A stretch of 64,000 nucleotides of DNA from Kribbella sandramycini (GTDB taxonomy: Bacteria > Actinomycetota > Actinomycetes > Propionibacteriales > Kribbellaceae): NCBI RefSeq assembly GCF_013131805.1, contig NZ_JABJRC010000011.1, forward strand, positions 1 through 64,000. Direction: 5' to 3'. The first letter of the stretch is position 1; each line of letters opens with the position of its first letter. Positions 1-8,683 of this stretch are shown piece by piece. Below the pieces are notes generated by a model, which made no database searches, had not been told where the DNA came from, and saw only the letters and a program-made list of their open reading frames with translations. The position numbers were made by a program, and so were the translations under genes.

Positions 1-334
1 CGATCGCATCAACCTTCTGGTTGATGAACGTCTCGACCTGGCTGATCTGCAGGTTCACATCATTGGTGCCTTCAGCAACCAGCAGCTCGACGTCGGAGTA
101 CTTCTTCGCCTCGGCCTGGGTCGCCTTGGTGATCGCACCCATCCAGCCATGGTCGGCAGCCGGCGCGGAGAAGCCGATCTTCACCTTCTTACCGGGCTCG
201 TCGTTCTTCCCGCTGGCCACGGCCTGCGGCGCGGGGTCGTTCGTCTCGGCCTTGGGGGTGTTGCTGGTACAGGCGGCCAGCGCGAGGACGCCGAGGCCGG
301 CCACGGTGACGGTGAAGGCGGTACGTCGGAACAT
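1..334 (-). CDS. Sugar ABC transporter substrate-binding lipoprotein (partial)
   Basis: Only the first 111 codons lie in the window; the gene runs off the left edge. The product starts MFRRTAFTVTVAGLGVLALA and has a lipobox (LAAC) at about residue 20, so it should be a lipid-anchored extracytoplasmic protein. After a short linker it reads KVKIGFSAPAADHGWMGAI and later INQKVDAI, the typical beginning of RbsB-type periplasmic-binding-protein fold (Peripla_BP_4) proteins that bind sugars. The ATG at 334 has GGAGAG four to six bases upstream. It lies 11 bases after the permease gene, third in the order ATPase, permease, binding protein. The substrate cannot be told from the sequence; the neighbouring DUF1080 hydrolase suggests a plant or microbial glycoside. 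Confidence 0.85.
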   Translation of the reverse strand, partial: MFRRTAFTVTVAGLGVLALAACTSNTPKAETNDPAPQAVASGKNDEPGKKVKIGFSAPAADHGWMGAITKATQAEAKKYSDVELLVAEGTNDVNLQISQVETFINQKVDAI

Positions 335-345
335 CGGTCTCTCTC

Positions 346-1338
346 CTATGTGCGGGCGAAACGTTGCTGGAGCAGGACCGCGATCACGATGATCAGGCCC
401 TTCGCGACGGACTGGGCGGAAATGCTCAGATTGTTCAGCGTGAACACGTTGTTGAGCGTGGTGAAGATCAGGACGCCGAACACCGTGCCGACGATCGTGC
501 CGCGACCACCGGACAGCAAGGTGCCGCCGATCACCACCGCCGCGATCGCGTCCAGCTCGTACAACTGACCGTGCGTCGAGCTGCCCGTCGTCGTCCGCGC
601 CATCAACATCACGGCCGCGATCCCACAGCACAACCCGGCCAGCACGTAGAGCGCGACCGTGTGCCGCTGGACCTTGATCCCGGCCAGGCGAGCCGCCTCG
701 GCGTTCCCGCCGACCGCGAACGTCCGGCGACCGAACGTCGTCCGATTCAGCACCACCCAGCCGGCCGCGGCGACCAGCAGGAAGATCCAGACCAGGACCG
801 GGACGCCGATCAGCGAACCCCCGAAGAAGTCGACAAAGGAGTTGTTCGACACGATCTGCGTCCGCCGGTCCGAAATGATCTCGGCCAGCCCGCGAGCGCC
901 CGCGAGCATCGCCAGCGTCGCGATGAACGGCACCACCTTGCCGTAGGCAACAAGTAACCCGTTGACCAGGCCACAGGCCGCGCCGACCAGCAGCGCGGTC
1001 GAGACCATCACGATCCAGTGGATGTCCTCGGCGAGTTGCTGGGTGGCCAAAGTGGTGGCCCAGACCGACGCCAGCGCGACCATCGCACCGACCGACAAGT
1101 CGATCCCGCCGCCGGTGATCACGAACGTCATCCCGATACTCACCACGCCGATGACGGCGGCCAGCCGCAGGATCGTCAGCACATTGGCGCCGGTCGCGAA
1201 GGTGTCCCCCGCGGTCGCCGCGCCGACGATGCAGAGCAGGACGAGCGCGACGACCAGGCCCAGGTTGCGCCCGGCCCCGGTCCTCAACAGGTTCGTCGAG
1301 CGCGGCGCCGCCGGTGCTCCGACCGTGTCCTGGCTCAT
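346..1338 (-). CDS. Sugar ABC transporter permease, RbsC type (CUT2 family)
   Basis: This 330-residue integral membrane protein has about eight to ten hydrophobic segments and the family-typical stretch ITGGGIDLSVGAMVALASV near residue 75, which marks BPD_transp_2 permeases of the ribose/xylose/galactofuranose class. It would form the homodimeric channel of the importer encoded with its neighbours. The ATG overlaps the stop of the ATPase gene in an ATGA arrangement, so the two are translationally coupled, and the binding-protein gene follows after 11 bases. The length is normal for the family. Transcription is expected from the promoter in front of the ATPase gene, which carries a candidate ROK operator. 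Confidence 0.9.
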   Translation of the reverse strand: MSQDTVGAPAAPRSTNLLRTGAGRNLGLVVALVLLCIVGAATAGDTFATGANVLTILRLAAVIGVVSIGMTFVITGGGIDLSVGAMVALASVWATTLATQQLAEDIHWIVMVSTALLVGAACGLVNGLLVAYGKVVPFIATLAMLAGARGLAEIISDRRTQIVSNNSFVDFFGGSLIGVPVLVWIFLLVAAAGWVVLNRTTFGRRTFAVGGNAEAARLAGIKVQRHTVALYVLAGLCCGIAAVMLMARTTTGSSTHGQLYELDAIAAVVIGGTLLSGGRGTIVGTVFGVLIFTTLNNVFTLNNLSISAQSVAKGLIIVIAVLLQQRFART

Positions 1339-2834
1339 CGGGTGGCTCCTTCCATCACCAGGTCGAGGACCCGGTGTTCGTCGATCTCCTCAGCAGGCCC
1401 GGTATGGACGGCCCGACCCTCGCGCAGCACGATCACCCGGTCGGCCAGCCCGAGCACCTCCTCGACCTCGCTGGAGACCAGCACGATCGCCACTCCACTC
1501 GCGGCCAGCTTGCGAACGAGCGCATAGATCTCCGACCGCGCTCCGACGTCCACACCCCGCGTCGGCTCGTCCAGCAACAGCACCCGGCACTCACGCAGCA
1601 GCCAGCGCGCGAGCACGACCTTCTGCTGGTTGCCGCCGGACAGGTTGCGGACCGGCCGCTCCACACCCTTCGGCCGGACGTCGAGCGCCTCGACCAGCTT
1701 GGCCGCGGCCGCCCGCTCGGCGGCCCCGTTGAGCAGACCGCCGCGCGCGAACCGGCCCATCGTCGAGACGGTGATGTTCTTGTAGACGGCCTCGTCGAGC
1801 AGCAGCGCCTGGCTCTTCCGTTCCTCCGGGGCCAAACCGACACCGGCCCGCACCGCGGACTGAACCCGCCCGGGCTTCAGCTCCCGGCCGTCCACCCGAA
1901 CCACCCCGGTGGTCGCGCGCCGAGCGCCGTACACGGTCTCCAGGATCTCCGACCGCCCCGAGCCGACCAGCCCGGCCAACCCGAGAATTTCCCCGGCGCG
2001 CACTTCGAACGAGAGCTCGGCGAACTCCCCGGCCCGGCTCAGCCCCTCGACGGCCAGGACGGTCGGCGCGGTGGTCAGGATCTCCTCCCGCGGCGGGAAC
2101 ACGTACTCGATCGAACGCCCTGTCATCAGCCGGATCAGCTCCTGGGTCGGCGTCTCCCGCGCGTCCAGGCCGGTCGCGACCGTCGCGCCGTCCTTGAGGA
2201 CGGTGACCCGATCGCCGATCTCGCGGATCTCCTCGAGCCGGTGCGAGATGTAGACGACCGCGACGCCGCGCGCGGTCAGGCCGCTGATCACCCGGAACAG
2301 GTTCGCGACCTCCTCGGGATCGAGGACCGCGGACGGCTCGTCCATCACGATCAGGCGCGCATCCCGCGACAGCGCGCGAGCCATGCTCACCACCTGCTGC
2401 CCCGCGGCCGGCAGCGACCCGACCGGCCGGTGCAGTGGGATCTCGCCGTGGCCGAGCCCTTCGAGGATCTCCCGGGCCCGCGTGTTCGCCTCGTGCCGGC
2501 GGCTGAACCCGAAGGACGACGGCTCGTGGCCGAGGAAGATGTTCTCCGCGACGGTCAGCTCGGGGACCAGGTCGAGCTCCTGGTAGATCGCCGCGATCCC
2601 GCGCTCGATCGCCGCGGTCGGCGTGTTCAGCCGGACCGGCTCGTCGTTGATCGCGATCGACCCGGCGTCCGGCTGGTGCGCGCCGGTCAGCACCCGGATC
2701 AAGGTCGACTTCCCCGCGCCGTTCTGCCCGAGCAGGCAGTGCACCTCACCGGCGCGCACATCCAGATCCACGCCGTCCAGCGCGCGGACGCCGGGGAACT
2801 GTTTGACGATCCCCGTCATACGCAGCAGATCCAC
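1335..2834 (-). CDS. Sugar ABC transporter ATP-binding protein, RbsA/MglA type
   Basis: This is a tandem two-domain ATPase of 499 residues that energises the CUT2 sugar importer. Domain 1 has a canonical Walker A (GQNGAGKST, about residues 37-45) and Walker B (LIVMDEPSAVLD), but its signature is altered to SLPAAGQQVV. Domain 2 has the degenerate P-loop usual in this family (GLVGSGRSE), an intact signature LSGGNQQKVVLARW and Walker B LLLDEPTRGVDVGA. I chose the GTG at 2834 because GGGGAG sits six bases before it. A longer reading from the GTG at 2867 would begin beside the ACTTT-N16-AAAGT operator and has no ribosome site. It is the first gene of the importer operon. Confidence 0.9.
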   Translation of the reverse strand: MDLLRMTGIVKQFPGVRALDGVDLDVRAGEVHCLLGQNGAGKSTLIRVLTGAHQPDAGSIAINDEPVRLNTPTAAIERGIAAIYQELDLVPELTVAENIFLGHEPSSFGFSRRHEANTRAREILEGLGHGEIPLHRPVGSLPAAGQQVVSMARALSRDARLIVMDEPSAVLDPEEVANLFRVISGLTARGVAVVYISHRLEEIREIGDRVTVLKDGATVATGLDARETPTQELIRLMTGRSIEYVFPPREEILTTAPTVLAVEGLSRAGEFAELSFEVRAGEILGLAGLVGSGRSEILETVYGARRATTGVVRVDGRELKPGRVQSAVRAGVGLAPEERKSQALLLDEAVYKNITVSTMGRFARGGLLNGAAERAAAAKLVEALDVRPKGVERPVRNLSGGNQQKVVLARWLLRECRVLLLDEPTRGVDVGARSEIYALVRKLAASGVAIVLVSSEVEEVLGLADRVIVLREGRAVHTGPAEEIDEHRVLDLVMEGATR

Positions 2835-2869
2835 CGAGTGCTCCCCCGACTTTCGACAGTCGTGCACGG

Positions 2870-2895
2870 ACTTTTGGTTATGAGCAACACAAAGT
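2870..2895. promoter_or_regulatory. Candidate ROK operator (ACTTT-N16-AAAGT) before the sugar importer operon
   Basis: An inverted repeat ACTTT (2870-2874) and AAAGT (2891-2895) with a 16-base gap lies 35 bases upstream of the ATPase start. The same arms with exactly the same gap occur at 5999-6028 between the ROK regulator and the hydrolase gene. Binding by the ROK protein is inferred from position and repetition. Confidence 0.55.
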
Positions 2896-2941
2896 AGGGA
2901 GGTCGGCAGCGCTCGTCAAGACCTGAACGCTGCCGATCGGG

Positions 2942-2972
2942 CCGAGGGGCCCGGGTCGAACGGGCCCCTCGG
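2942..2972 (-). terminator. Intrinsic terminator hairpin after the DUF1080 protein gene
   Basis: A perfect 12-bp stem, CCGAGGGGCCCG with its complement around a 7-base loop, starts six bases past the stop codon at 2979. It separates the hydrolase transcript from the importer promoter. Confidence 0.7.
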
Positions 2973-2978
2973 GGTTCG

Positions 2979-5960
2979 TCAGCCGATCGGCTCGATCCAG
3001 ATGTTGCGGAAGCGCGGGTTCGCCCCGGGGTCGCCGTGGTCCTGGAGCCGGATCGCGCCCGGCGTCGGGCCCTCGGGGATGTTGCCGCCGGTCCCGCCGT
3101 CGATCGCGACGTCGCGATGGACGGTCTCGCCGTTCCAGACCACCGTGACGCGCGCGTTGTCGACCTTGCCGGCCGCATCGAACCGCGCCGCGCGGAACGT
3201 GATGTCGTAGCTCTGCCAGGTGTTCGGCGCGGTCGCCGCGTTCACATCCGGCGCCTTCTTGGAGTAGATCGAGCCGGCCTCGTTGTTCCGCGGCGGCTGC
3301 CCGAACGACTCCAGCACCTGGATCTCGTACCGCTCCTGCAGGTAGACGCCGCTGTTACCGCGACGCTGGCCGGTCACATCCGGCGGGTAGTCCGGTTCGA
3401 GCCACTCGACGTGCAGCTTGAAGTCGCCGAACTCCTGCTTGGTCCTGATGTCACCGCCGAGCGACTCCATCGAGCCGCGCGCGATCGGCCAGGTCGCCGG
3501 GCTGCCGTCGCCCTTCTGCCAGGCATTCAGGTTCCGGCCGTCGAAGAGCTGGATCCGGGTCGCCTCGGTAATGGTCAGGTTGTCGAGGTTGACCTTGCCG
3601 GTGTCCAGACCGTCGTACCGGTAGGAGATCGTGTTCTTCCCGGCCTTCAGCCGGAGCGGCTCGGTCTGCGTCGCCCACGCACTCCAGATCCCGGTGCTCG
3701 CCAACCGGGTCTGCTGCACTTTCACGCCGTTCACATAGACGCTCAGCGACTTCAGCCCCGGCGGGTTGGGCCCGTTGGAGTAGCGCAGCCCGGCGTTGTA
3801 CGTCGCTGCCTTCGGCGCGTTCACCGTGAAGATCGTCTCGGCGCCCTCGGTCGTGTACCCGTCGACGAATCCTGGGCCGTAGTACCCGCTGTGGTTCTTG
3901 TTGACACCCGCGCCGTTGCGCAGCGTCGCCTTCTCCGCCTCGTAGGTCTGGCCGGGCAGCTGACCACCGACCAGCGAGTTCAGCGTGTACCAGGCCTCCG
4001 TGCTCCACAACGGCGTACCGGACGCCGAAGCGAACGGCCGCGGCGAGCGGACGTGGACGACGTGCCCGGCCCGCAGACCATCGATCCGCAGCGTCACCTT
4101 CTTGCCGTCCGCGGACGACGTCGCCGTCGTCACCCGCAGCGTCTGGTTGTCGATCTTCGGCCCGCCGTACCCAATCGTCGGGTGGTACCGCCACTGCTGG
4201 ACCTGGTACTTCTTCGCCAGCTCCTGCAGCGTCCCGGCCGACAGTGGCTGGGTGTACTCGAGCTCGAAACCGCCCGCGACCGCGCGCATCGCCTTGATGT
4301 CGAACGCGCTGGTGCTGTTCGGCGTCAGCTTCTGCAGGCCGAACTTGAGCTTGCCCTCCTGGCCCCAGTTGCCCCCGGCGCCGATCCCGCCGGTGTAGAG
4401 CGCGCCGTCCGGCCCCTCGCTGAGATGGTTGACGCCGGACTCCAGACCTTGGGTGAGCCGGAAGACCGCGCCCTGGTACTCGCCGTTGACCTTGTCCAGG
4501 AAGACGCGCTGGATGCCGCCGTAGGTGACATCGCCGTACGCGAGCTGCCCGGCGAACGGGCCGCGCTTGAGCAGGATCGGGTTGGTGGGCGAGTTCGCGA
4601 TCTCGTTGTGCGGCAGCCAGACGACGGGCGCGATCACCGGCGTCGCGTCGAACGGACCCGCGGGATTCGTGTAGTGGTTGAAGAATCGGCCCGGCTTGAT
4701 CCGGACGATCTTGTTCGACGGCAGCCAGCCGCCCTGGTTGTCGGCGACGAAGATGTCCCCGTCGGGACCCCAGCCGATCCCGTTCGGCGTCCGCAGCCCG
4801 CCCGCGAGATACGTCACCGCGCCGGTGCGCTTGTCGATCTTGATCGTCGTGCCGCGATTGGCCGCCGGCTGCGGATCAGTGGTCGCGCCGCCGTAGTTGA
4901 TCGCAACGGAGAGGTTCAGGTAGAAGTAGCCGGCCTCGTACAGCAGCCCGAACGCGAACTCGTGGAAGTTGCCGCCGTACGGCCAGGTCGCGACCGTTCG
5001 CGGGGTGTCGGCGACGCCGTCCCGGTTGGCGTCGTTGAGCTCGACGAGCCGGTTCTTCTCCGAGACGTAGAGCTTGCCGTCGACGTACTTGATCCCCTGC
5101 GGCTCCTTGAGGCCGGTCGCGAACCGCTGGAACTTCACCTTGCCCGGATCGGTCGCGCCGGTGACGTTGCTGAGCAGGTAGACCTCGCCCTGGACGAGGT
5201 CGGTCCCGCCCCAGGTCGTGATGGCCAGCCGGCCGTCGGGCAGCCAGTCCATCCCGGTCACCTGCGGCTCGAAACCGTCCGGCCGCAGGTTGGTCAGGGT
5301 GAGGCCCGGATAGACGCTGTCGAGTGGCAGCCCGTCACCCGGCGAGTCGGTCGAGGCCTCACATTCCTTCTGGCCCGGCGAGGTCACGCGGACGACGTCC
5401 GCGTCCGTGCTCAGAACGGACGTCGGGACGACCACGAACGTCTCCGAGTTCGGCGTCCGCCACTCGAGTTTGATCTCCTGTCCGTGCAGGTTGTCGAAGT
5501 GCTCGATGCGCAGCGGGTGCGAGCCCGCGGCCAGCTCGACGGACGCCGTCGCGGCCGGATCCGAGCCGTGCAGGCCGTCGTGGTTGATCACCAGCTCGTC
5601 GTCGAGCAGCAGCCGGGAGCCGTCGTCGCTGGTCAGCCGGAACTCGTAGCGGCCGGCCGCGGCGAGGTTCAGGTTGGCGGTCACCTCGGAGACGAACCGG
5701 TCCGCGATCCCGAAGTCGTCGGTGCTGCTCCAGTTGATCGTGGGCAGCAGCTTGTCCACGTTGGGGGTCTGGCCGGGTTTGAGCTTGCAGATCCGGTCGA
5801 GCGGGGCCTGCAGGTCGAAGACCCGGAGCGTGACGCCGGGCTCCTGCGGCGGCAGCGCGGCCCGCGCGGGCCCGGTCACCAGGCCGGGGAGCGCGATCAG
5901 GACGGCGGCCGCGGCGGCGATCGGGCGTCGGTAACGTTTCCGTACGGAGGGAAGCAACAT
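2979..5960 (-). CDS. Secreted PA14 / beta-propeller / CBM / DUF1080 multidomain protein
   Basis: This 993-residue exported protein has a Sec signal peptide (about residues 1-34, ending GPARA). It contains a PA14-like domain (about 45-190), a six-bladed propeller resembling glucose/sorbosone dehydrogenase or ThuA-associated 'membrane-bound dehydrogenase' domains (about 210-560), a CBM35/CBM6-like galactose-binding fold starting at YEAEKATLRNG (about 675-805), and a C-terminal DUF1080 concanavalin-like domain (about 808-993, LFDGRNLNAWQ through GAIRLQDHG). DUF1080 proteins include 3-keto-glycoside hydrolases. The gene sits beside a sugar importer and opposite a ROK regulator, with an ACTTT-N16-AAAGT site 39 bases upstream of its ATG. 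A role in extracellular glycoside attack is inferred; the substrate is unknown. Confidence 0.85.
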   Translation of the reverse strand: MLLPSVRKRYRRPIAAAAAVLIALPGLVTGPARAALPPQEPGVTLRVFDLQAPLDRICKLKPGQTPNVDKLLPTINWSSTDDFGIADRFVSEVTANLNLAAAGRYEFRLTSDDGSRLLLDDELVINHDGLHGSDPAATASVELAAGSHPLRIEHFDNLHGQEIKLEWRTPNSETFVVVPTSVLSTDADVVRVTSPGQKECEASTDSPGDGLPLDSVYPGLTLTNLRPDGFEPQVTGMDWLPDGRLAITTWGGTDLVQGEVYLLSNVTGATDPGKVKFQRFATGLKEPQGIKYVDGKLYVSEKNRLVELNDANRDGVADTPRTVATWPYGGNFHEFAFGLLYEAGYFYLNLSVAINYGGATTDPQPAANRGTTIKIDKRTGAVTYLAGGLRTPNGIGWGPDGDIFVADNQGGWLPSNKIVRIKPGRFFNHYTNPAGPFDATPVIAPVVWLPHNEIANSPTNPILLKRGPFAGQLAYGDVTYGGIQRVFLDKVNGEYQGAVFRLTQGLESGVNHLSEGPDGALYTGGIGAGGNWGQEGKLKFGLQKLTPNSTSAFDIKAMRAVAGGFELEYTQPLSAGTLQELAKKYQVQQWRYHPTIGYGGPKIDNQTLRVTTATSSADGKKVTLRIDGLRAGHVVHVRSPRPFASASGTPLWSTEAWYTLNSLVGGQLPGQTYEAEKATLRNGAGVNKNHSGYYGPGFVDGYTTEGAETIFTVNAPKAATYNAGLRYSNGPNPPGLKSLSVYVNGVKVQQTRLASTGIWSAWATQTEPLRLKAGKNTISYRYDGLDTGKVNLDNLTITEATRIQLFDGRNLNAWQKGDGSPATWPIARGSMESLGGDIRTKQEFGDFKLHVEWLEPDYPPDVTGQRRGNSGVYLQERYEIQVLESFGQPPRNNEAGSIYSKKAPDVNAATAPNTWQSYDITFRAARFDAAGKVDNARVTVVWNGETVHRDVAIDGGTGGNIPEGPTPGAIRLQDHGDPGANPRFRNIWIEPIG

Positions 5961-5998
5961 CGTTACTCCTCGAAGTGGGCGGTGACCGGACCTTAGGC

Positions 5999-6028
5999 CG
6001 ACTTTTACCGTGCGTCAATCGAAAGTCG
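5999..6028. promoter_or_regulatory. Candidate ROK operator in the divergent promoter region
   Basis: CGACTTT (5999-6005) and AAAGTCG (6022-6028) form a 7-bp inverted repeat with a 16-base gap. It lies between the DUF1080-protein gene and the divergent ROK gene. The gap and central arms match the site at 2870-2895, suggesting one regulator controls importer, hydrolase and itself. Confidence 0.6.
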
Positions 6029-6096
6029 CTGACCAATCGGCGGAAGGTTTGGACGTAAGCTGTGCCAACTTGCCGTCGGACGGAAGGGTCAGGTGG

Positions 6097-7224
6097 ATGG
6101 GCGAACAGGACTCAGCGGGTTCCGACCTGTTCCTGCGGCTGCTCCTCGACGGCCGCCCGCGGACCCGCGCCGAGCTCGTCGACTCCAGCGGTCTCGGCCG
6201 CTCGACGGTGAACATCCGGATCGAGTCGCTGCTCTCGACCGGTCTCGTCGTCCCGTACGACGACGCCGAGTCGACCGGCGGCCGGCCGGCCGCGCGCTTC
6301 CGGTTCAACCCGGCGGCCCTGGTGATCCTGGCCGCCGATATCGGCGCCACCCATGTCACGGTCGCGCTGACCGACCTGCACGGTGAGATCCTCGACCGCG
6401 CCAACACCCCGCTCAGCATCGCCGAGGGGCCGGAGGCCGTCCTGCGGACGGTCGCGAAGACCGGCCGCGCGCTGCTGCGCAGCACCGGGCGCGCCAAGAC
6501 CGAGCTGGCCGGGATCGGCATCGGCCTGCCCGGCCCGGTCGAGCACTCGACCGGCCGTCCGAACCACCCGCCGATCATGCCCGGCTGGGATGCGTACGAC
6601 GTCGCCGGCCGGCTCCGCGACGAGTTCGCCGTGCCGGTCCTGGTCGACAACGACGTGAACATCATGGCGCTCGGCGAACACGCGACGCAGTACGCCGAGG
6701 TCGAGCATCTGCTGTTCCTGAAGGTTGCCACCGGCATCGGCGCCGGCATCATCAGCGGTGGCCGGCTGCACCGCGGCGCGCAGGGCGCGGCCGGCGATAT
6801 CGGCCACATCCAGACGCCCGGCAACACGGAGATGTGCCGCTGCGGCAACCTCGGCTGCCTGGAGGCCGTGGCCTCGGCGTCCGCGCTCGCCGCGAAACTC
6901 GACGGCGCGAGCTCGAGTCAGGACATCGTCGACCTGGTCCGCGCCGGCAACACCGCCGCGACGTCGGCGGTTCGCCAAGCAGGCCGCGAGATCGGCACCG
7001 TCCTGGCCGCCGCGGTCAACCTGCTCAACCCCTCGGTCATCGTCGTCGGCGGCTCGCTTTCCCAAGCCGGCGACAGCCTGCTCGCGGGTATCCGCGAAAC
7101 CCTCTACGCGCGTTCGTTGCCGCTGGCCACCACCGGCCTGCGGATCGTCACCGCCCATGCCGGCCAGGACGCCGCGCTGCGCGGCGCGGCAATCCTTGTC
7201 CAGCAACACGTTCTGGCCCTCTAG
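6097..7224 (+). CDS. ROK-family transcriptional regulator
   Basis: The 375-residue protein has an N-terminal winged helix (RTRAELVDSSGLGRSTVNIRIESLL) and a sugar-kinase-like ROK domain beginning ILAADIGATHVTVAL. It keeps the zinc-binding ROK signature CRCGNLGCLE and the DNDVN and GHIQ motifs near the sugar site. ROK repressors bind DNA until a sugar ligand releases them. I start it at the ATG at 6097, which follows GGAAGGGTCAGG; the frame is open further upstream, but that part runs through the operator and lacks a ribosome site. It is divergent from the DUF1080-protein gene and probably controls that gene and the sugar importer. Its stop overlaps the stop of the converging GlxA-type gene. 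Confidence 0.9.
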   Translation: MGEQDSAGSDLFLRLLLDGRPRTRAELVDSSGLGRSTVNIRIESLLSTGLVVPYDDAESTGGRPAARFRFNPAALVILAADIGATHVTVALTDLHGEILDRANTPLSIAEGPEAVLRTVAKTGRALLRSTGRAKTELAGIGIGLPGPVEHSTGRPNHPPIMPGWDAYDVAGRLRDEFAVPVLVDNDVNIMALGEHATQYAEVEHLLFLKVATGIGAGIISGGRLHRGAQGAAGDIGHIQTPGNTEMCRCGNLGCLEAVASASALAAKLDGASSSQDIVDLVRAGNTAATSAVRQAGREIGTVLAAAVNLLNPSVIVVGGSLSQAGDSLLAGIRETLYARSLPLATTGLRIVTAHAGQDAALRGAAILVQQHVLAL

Positions 7225-8162
7225 CCGGAGCAAAACGTCTTACGGTAGACCCCGGGCGTGACGCCGACAGTCTGCGCGAAAAGCGTCCGGAAGTTGCTGG
7301 AGGTTGGGAAGCCGACCTGCAGCGCGATCCGGTCGACAGTGTGGTCGGTGGTCTCGAGCAGCTCCTGCGCGTGCCGGATACGGACCCCGGTCAGCCACTG
7401 CATCGGGCTCTGCCCGGTCTCCTCGGTGAAGCGGCGCGACAGCGTTCGGACGCCGAGGCCGGCGGCCGCGGCCAGCTCGGCGAGTGTCAGCCGGCGGTGC
7501 GCGTTCTCCTCGATCCAGGCCAGCACGCTCTCCAGGTCGCCGGTCCGGCCGGTCGGCCGGTTACGCAGGATGTACGGCGCTTGCCCGCCGGAACGATGCA
7601 GCGGCGCGACCGCGATTCGCGCCGCATCGGCCGCGACCGCGACGCCGTAGTCCCGCTCGACGATCCGCAGACACAGGTCCAGCCCGGCCGAAGCGCCCGC
7701 CGACGTCAGGATCGGGCCGTCCTCGGCGTACAGCACATCCTGATCGAGATGCACTGCCGGGAACTGCCGAGCGAACTGGGCGGCGGCGAACCAATGGGTG
7801 GTCGCCCGGCGGCCGTCGAGGAGACCGGCCTCGGCGAGCGTGAACGCGCCGACGCAGATCGACGCCACCCGCGTCCCCCGAGCCACCGCAGTCCGCAGCA
7901 GCTCGAGCACCGCCGGGTCGGTCGGCCGCGTCGGATCATGGCGACCCGGCACGACGATCAGGTCGGCGCGCGCCGCCTCCGCCAGCCGCACGCCAGGCTC
8001 GATCCGCAGCGGACCGGCGTCCACCGAAGCCGCCTCGCCGGCTACCAGCACCCGGTAGCCGGCCCGCTCGCCCGGCAGCCGCGTGGTGCTGAAGACCTGA
8101 ACCGGGGTGGCCAGATCGAACGGGATCACATCATCGAGCGCCAGGACCGCGACCGTGTGCAC
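7221..8162 (-). CDS. GlxA-family regulator (DJ-1/PfpI domain plus AraC HTH)
   Basis: This 313-residue regulator has an N-terminal class-I amidotransferase-like DJ-1/PfpI domain (about 1-180, starting VAVLALDDVIPFDLATP). The nucleophile elbow reads VASICVGAFTLAEAGLLDG, so a cysteine is present. The C-terminal AraC-type double helix-turn-helix covers about 215-310 (LTLAELAAAAGLGVRTLSRRF and VDRIALQVGFPTSSNFRTLF). Such proteins are usually activators responding to small nitrogenous or amine ligands. It starts at the GTG at 8162, 80 bases from the divergent membrane-protein pair, which is its most likely target. No ligand can be assigned. Confidence 0.88.
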   Translation of the reverse strand: MHTVAVLALDDVIPFDLATPVQVFSTTRLPGERAGYRVLVAGEAASVDAGPLRIEPGVRLAEAARADLIVVPGRHDPTRPTDPAVLELLRTAVARGTRVASICVGAFTLAEAGLLDGRRATTHWFAAAQFARQFPAVHLDQDVLYAEDGPILTSAGASAGLDLCLRIVERDYGVAVAADAARIAVAPLHRSGGQAPYILRNRPTGRTGDLESVLAWIEENAHRRLTLAELAAAAGLGVRTLSRRFTEETGQSPMQWLTGVRIRHAQELLETTDHTVDRIALQVGFPTSSNFRTLFAQTVGVTPGVYRKTFCSG

Positions 8163-8242
8163 GAGCGCAATCTAGCCGATGACCAGATTCAGGCGAAGCG
8201 TGTCCGAATAGTCAGTATCGCGGGCGGTGACGGATCGCCAGG

Positions 8243-8683
8243 ATGGGCCGGGTGACTGGGTTGCTGCTGTCCGTCCATGTCCTCGGAGCGATCCTCGCCG
8301 TCGGCCCGGTGGCGGTCGCCGCGAGTATGTTCCCCGCGGCCGCGCGCGCCGACGACGCGGCCACCACCCTCCGCGTCCTGCACCGCATCACCCGGGTCTA
8401 CGCGACGATCGCGATCTTCGTCCCGGTCTTCGGGATCGCCACCGGCGCGAAGCTCGGCGTCCTCGGCGACACCTGGCTGATCGTCTCGATGATCCTCACC
8501 ACCGCGGCCGCCGTCGTCCTGATCGCGCTCGTCATCCCCGGCCAGCGCGCACTCCTTGCCGGCGGCAACAAATCGGCCGCCCGGCGGCTCGGCATGCAGA
8601 CCGGAATCTTCAACCTGCTCTGGGCCGTCGTCGTCGTGCTGATGATCTACCGCCCCGACTCAACCACCGGCGCCGGCCTGTGA
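8243..8683 (+). CDS. DUF2269-like integral membrane protein
   Basis: The 146-residue protein has four predicted membrane segments (about 5-27, 52-72, 79-103, 122-138) separated by short basic loops. The layout GLLLSVHVLGAILAVGPVAVA followed by an Arg-rich loop resembles DUF2269-type proteins, whose function is unknown. The start may be the ATG at 8243 or the in-frame GTG at 8252. Its TGA overlaps the GTG of the next gene by four bases, so the two are translationally coupled. The pair is divergent from the GlxA-type regulator. Confidence 0.65.
   Translation: MGRVTGLLLSVHVLGAILAVGPVAVAASMFPAAARADDAATTLRVLHRITRVYATIAIFVPVFGIATGAKLGVLGDTWLIVSMILTTAAAVVLIALVIPGQRALLAGGNKSAARRLGMQTGIFNLLWAVVVVLMIYRPDSTTGAGL

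Noticed and set aside
2834..2867. Upstream GTG (2867) as the start of the importer ATPase
   Set aside because: It lacks a ribosome site and begins beside the operator; the GTG at 2834 has GGGGAG at the right distance.
3036..5996. Very long open frame on the plus strand opposite the DUF1080-protein gene
   Set aside because: It is an antisense shadow produced by high GC codon bias; the product is Arg/Asp-rich and low in hydrophobic structure, and the minus-strand product has clear domains.
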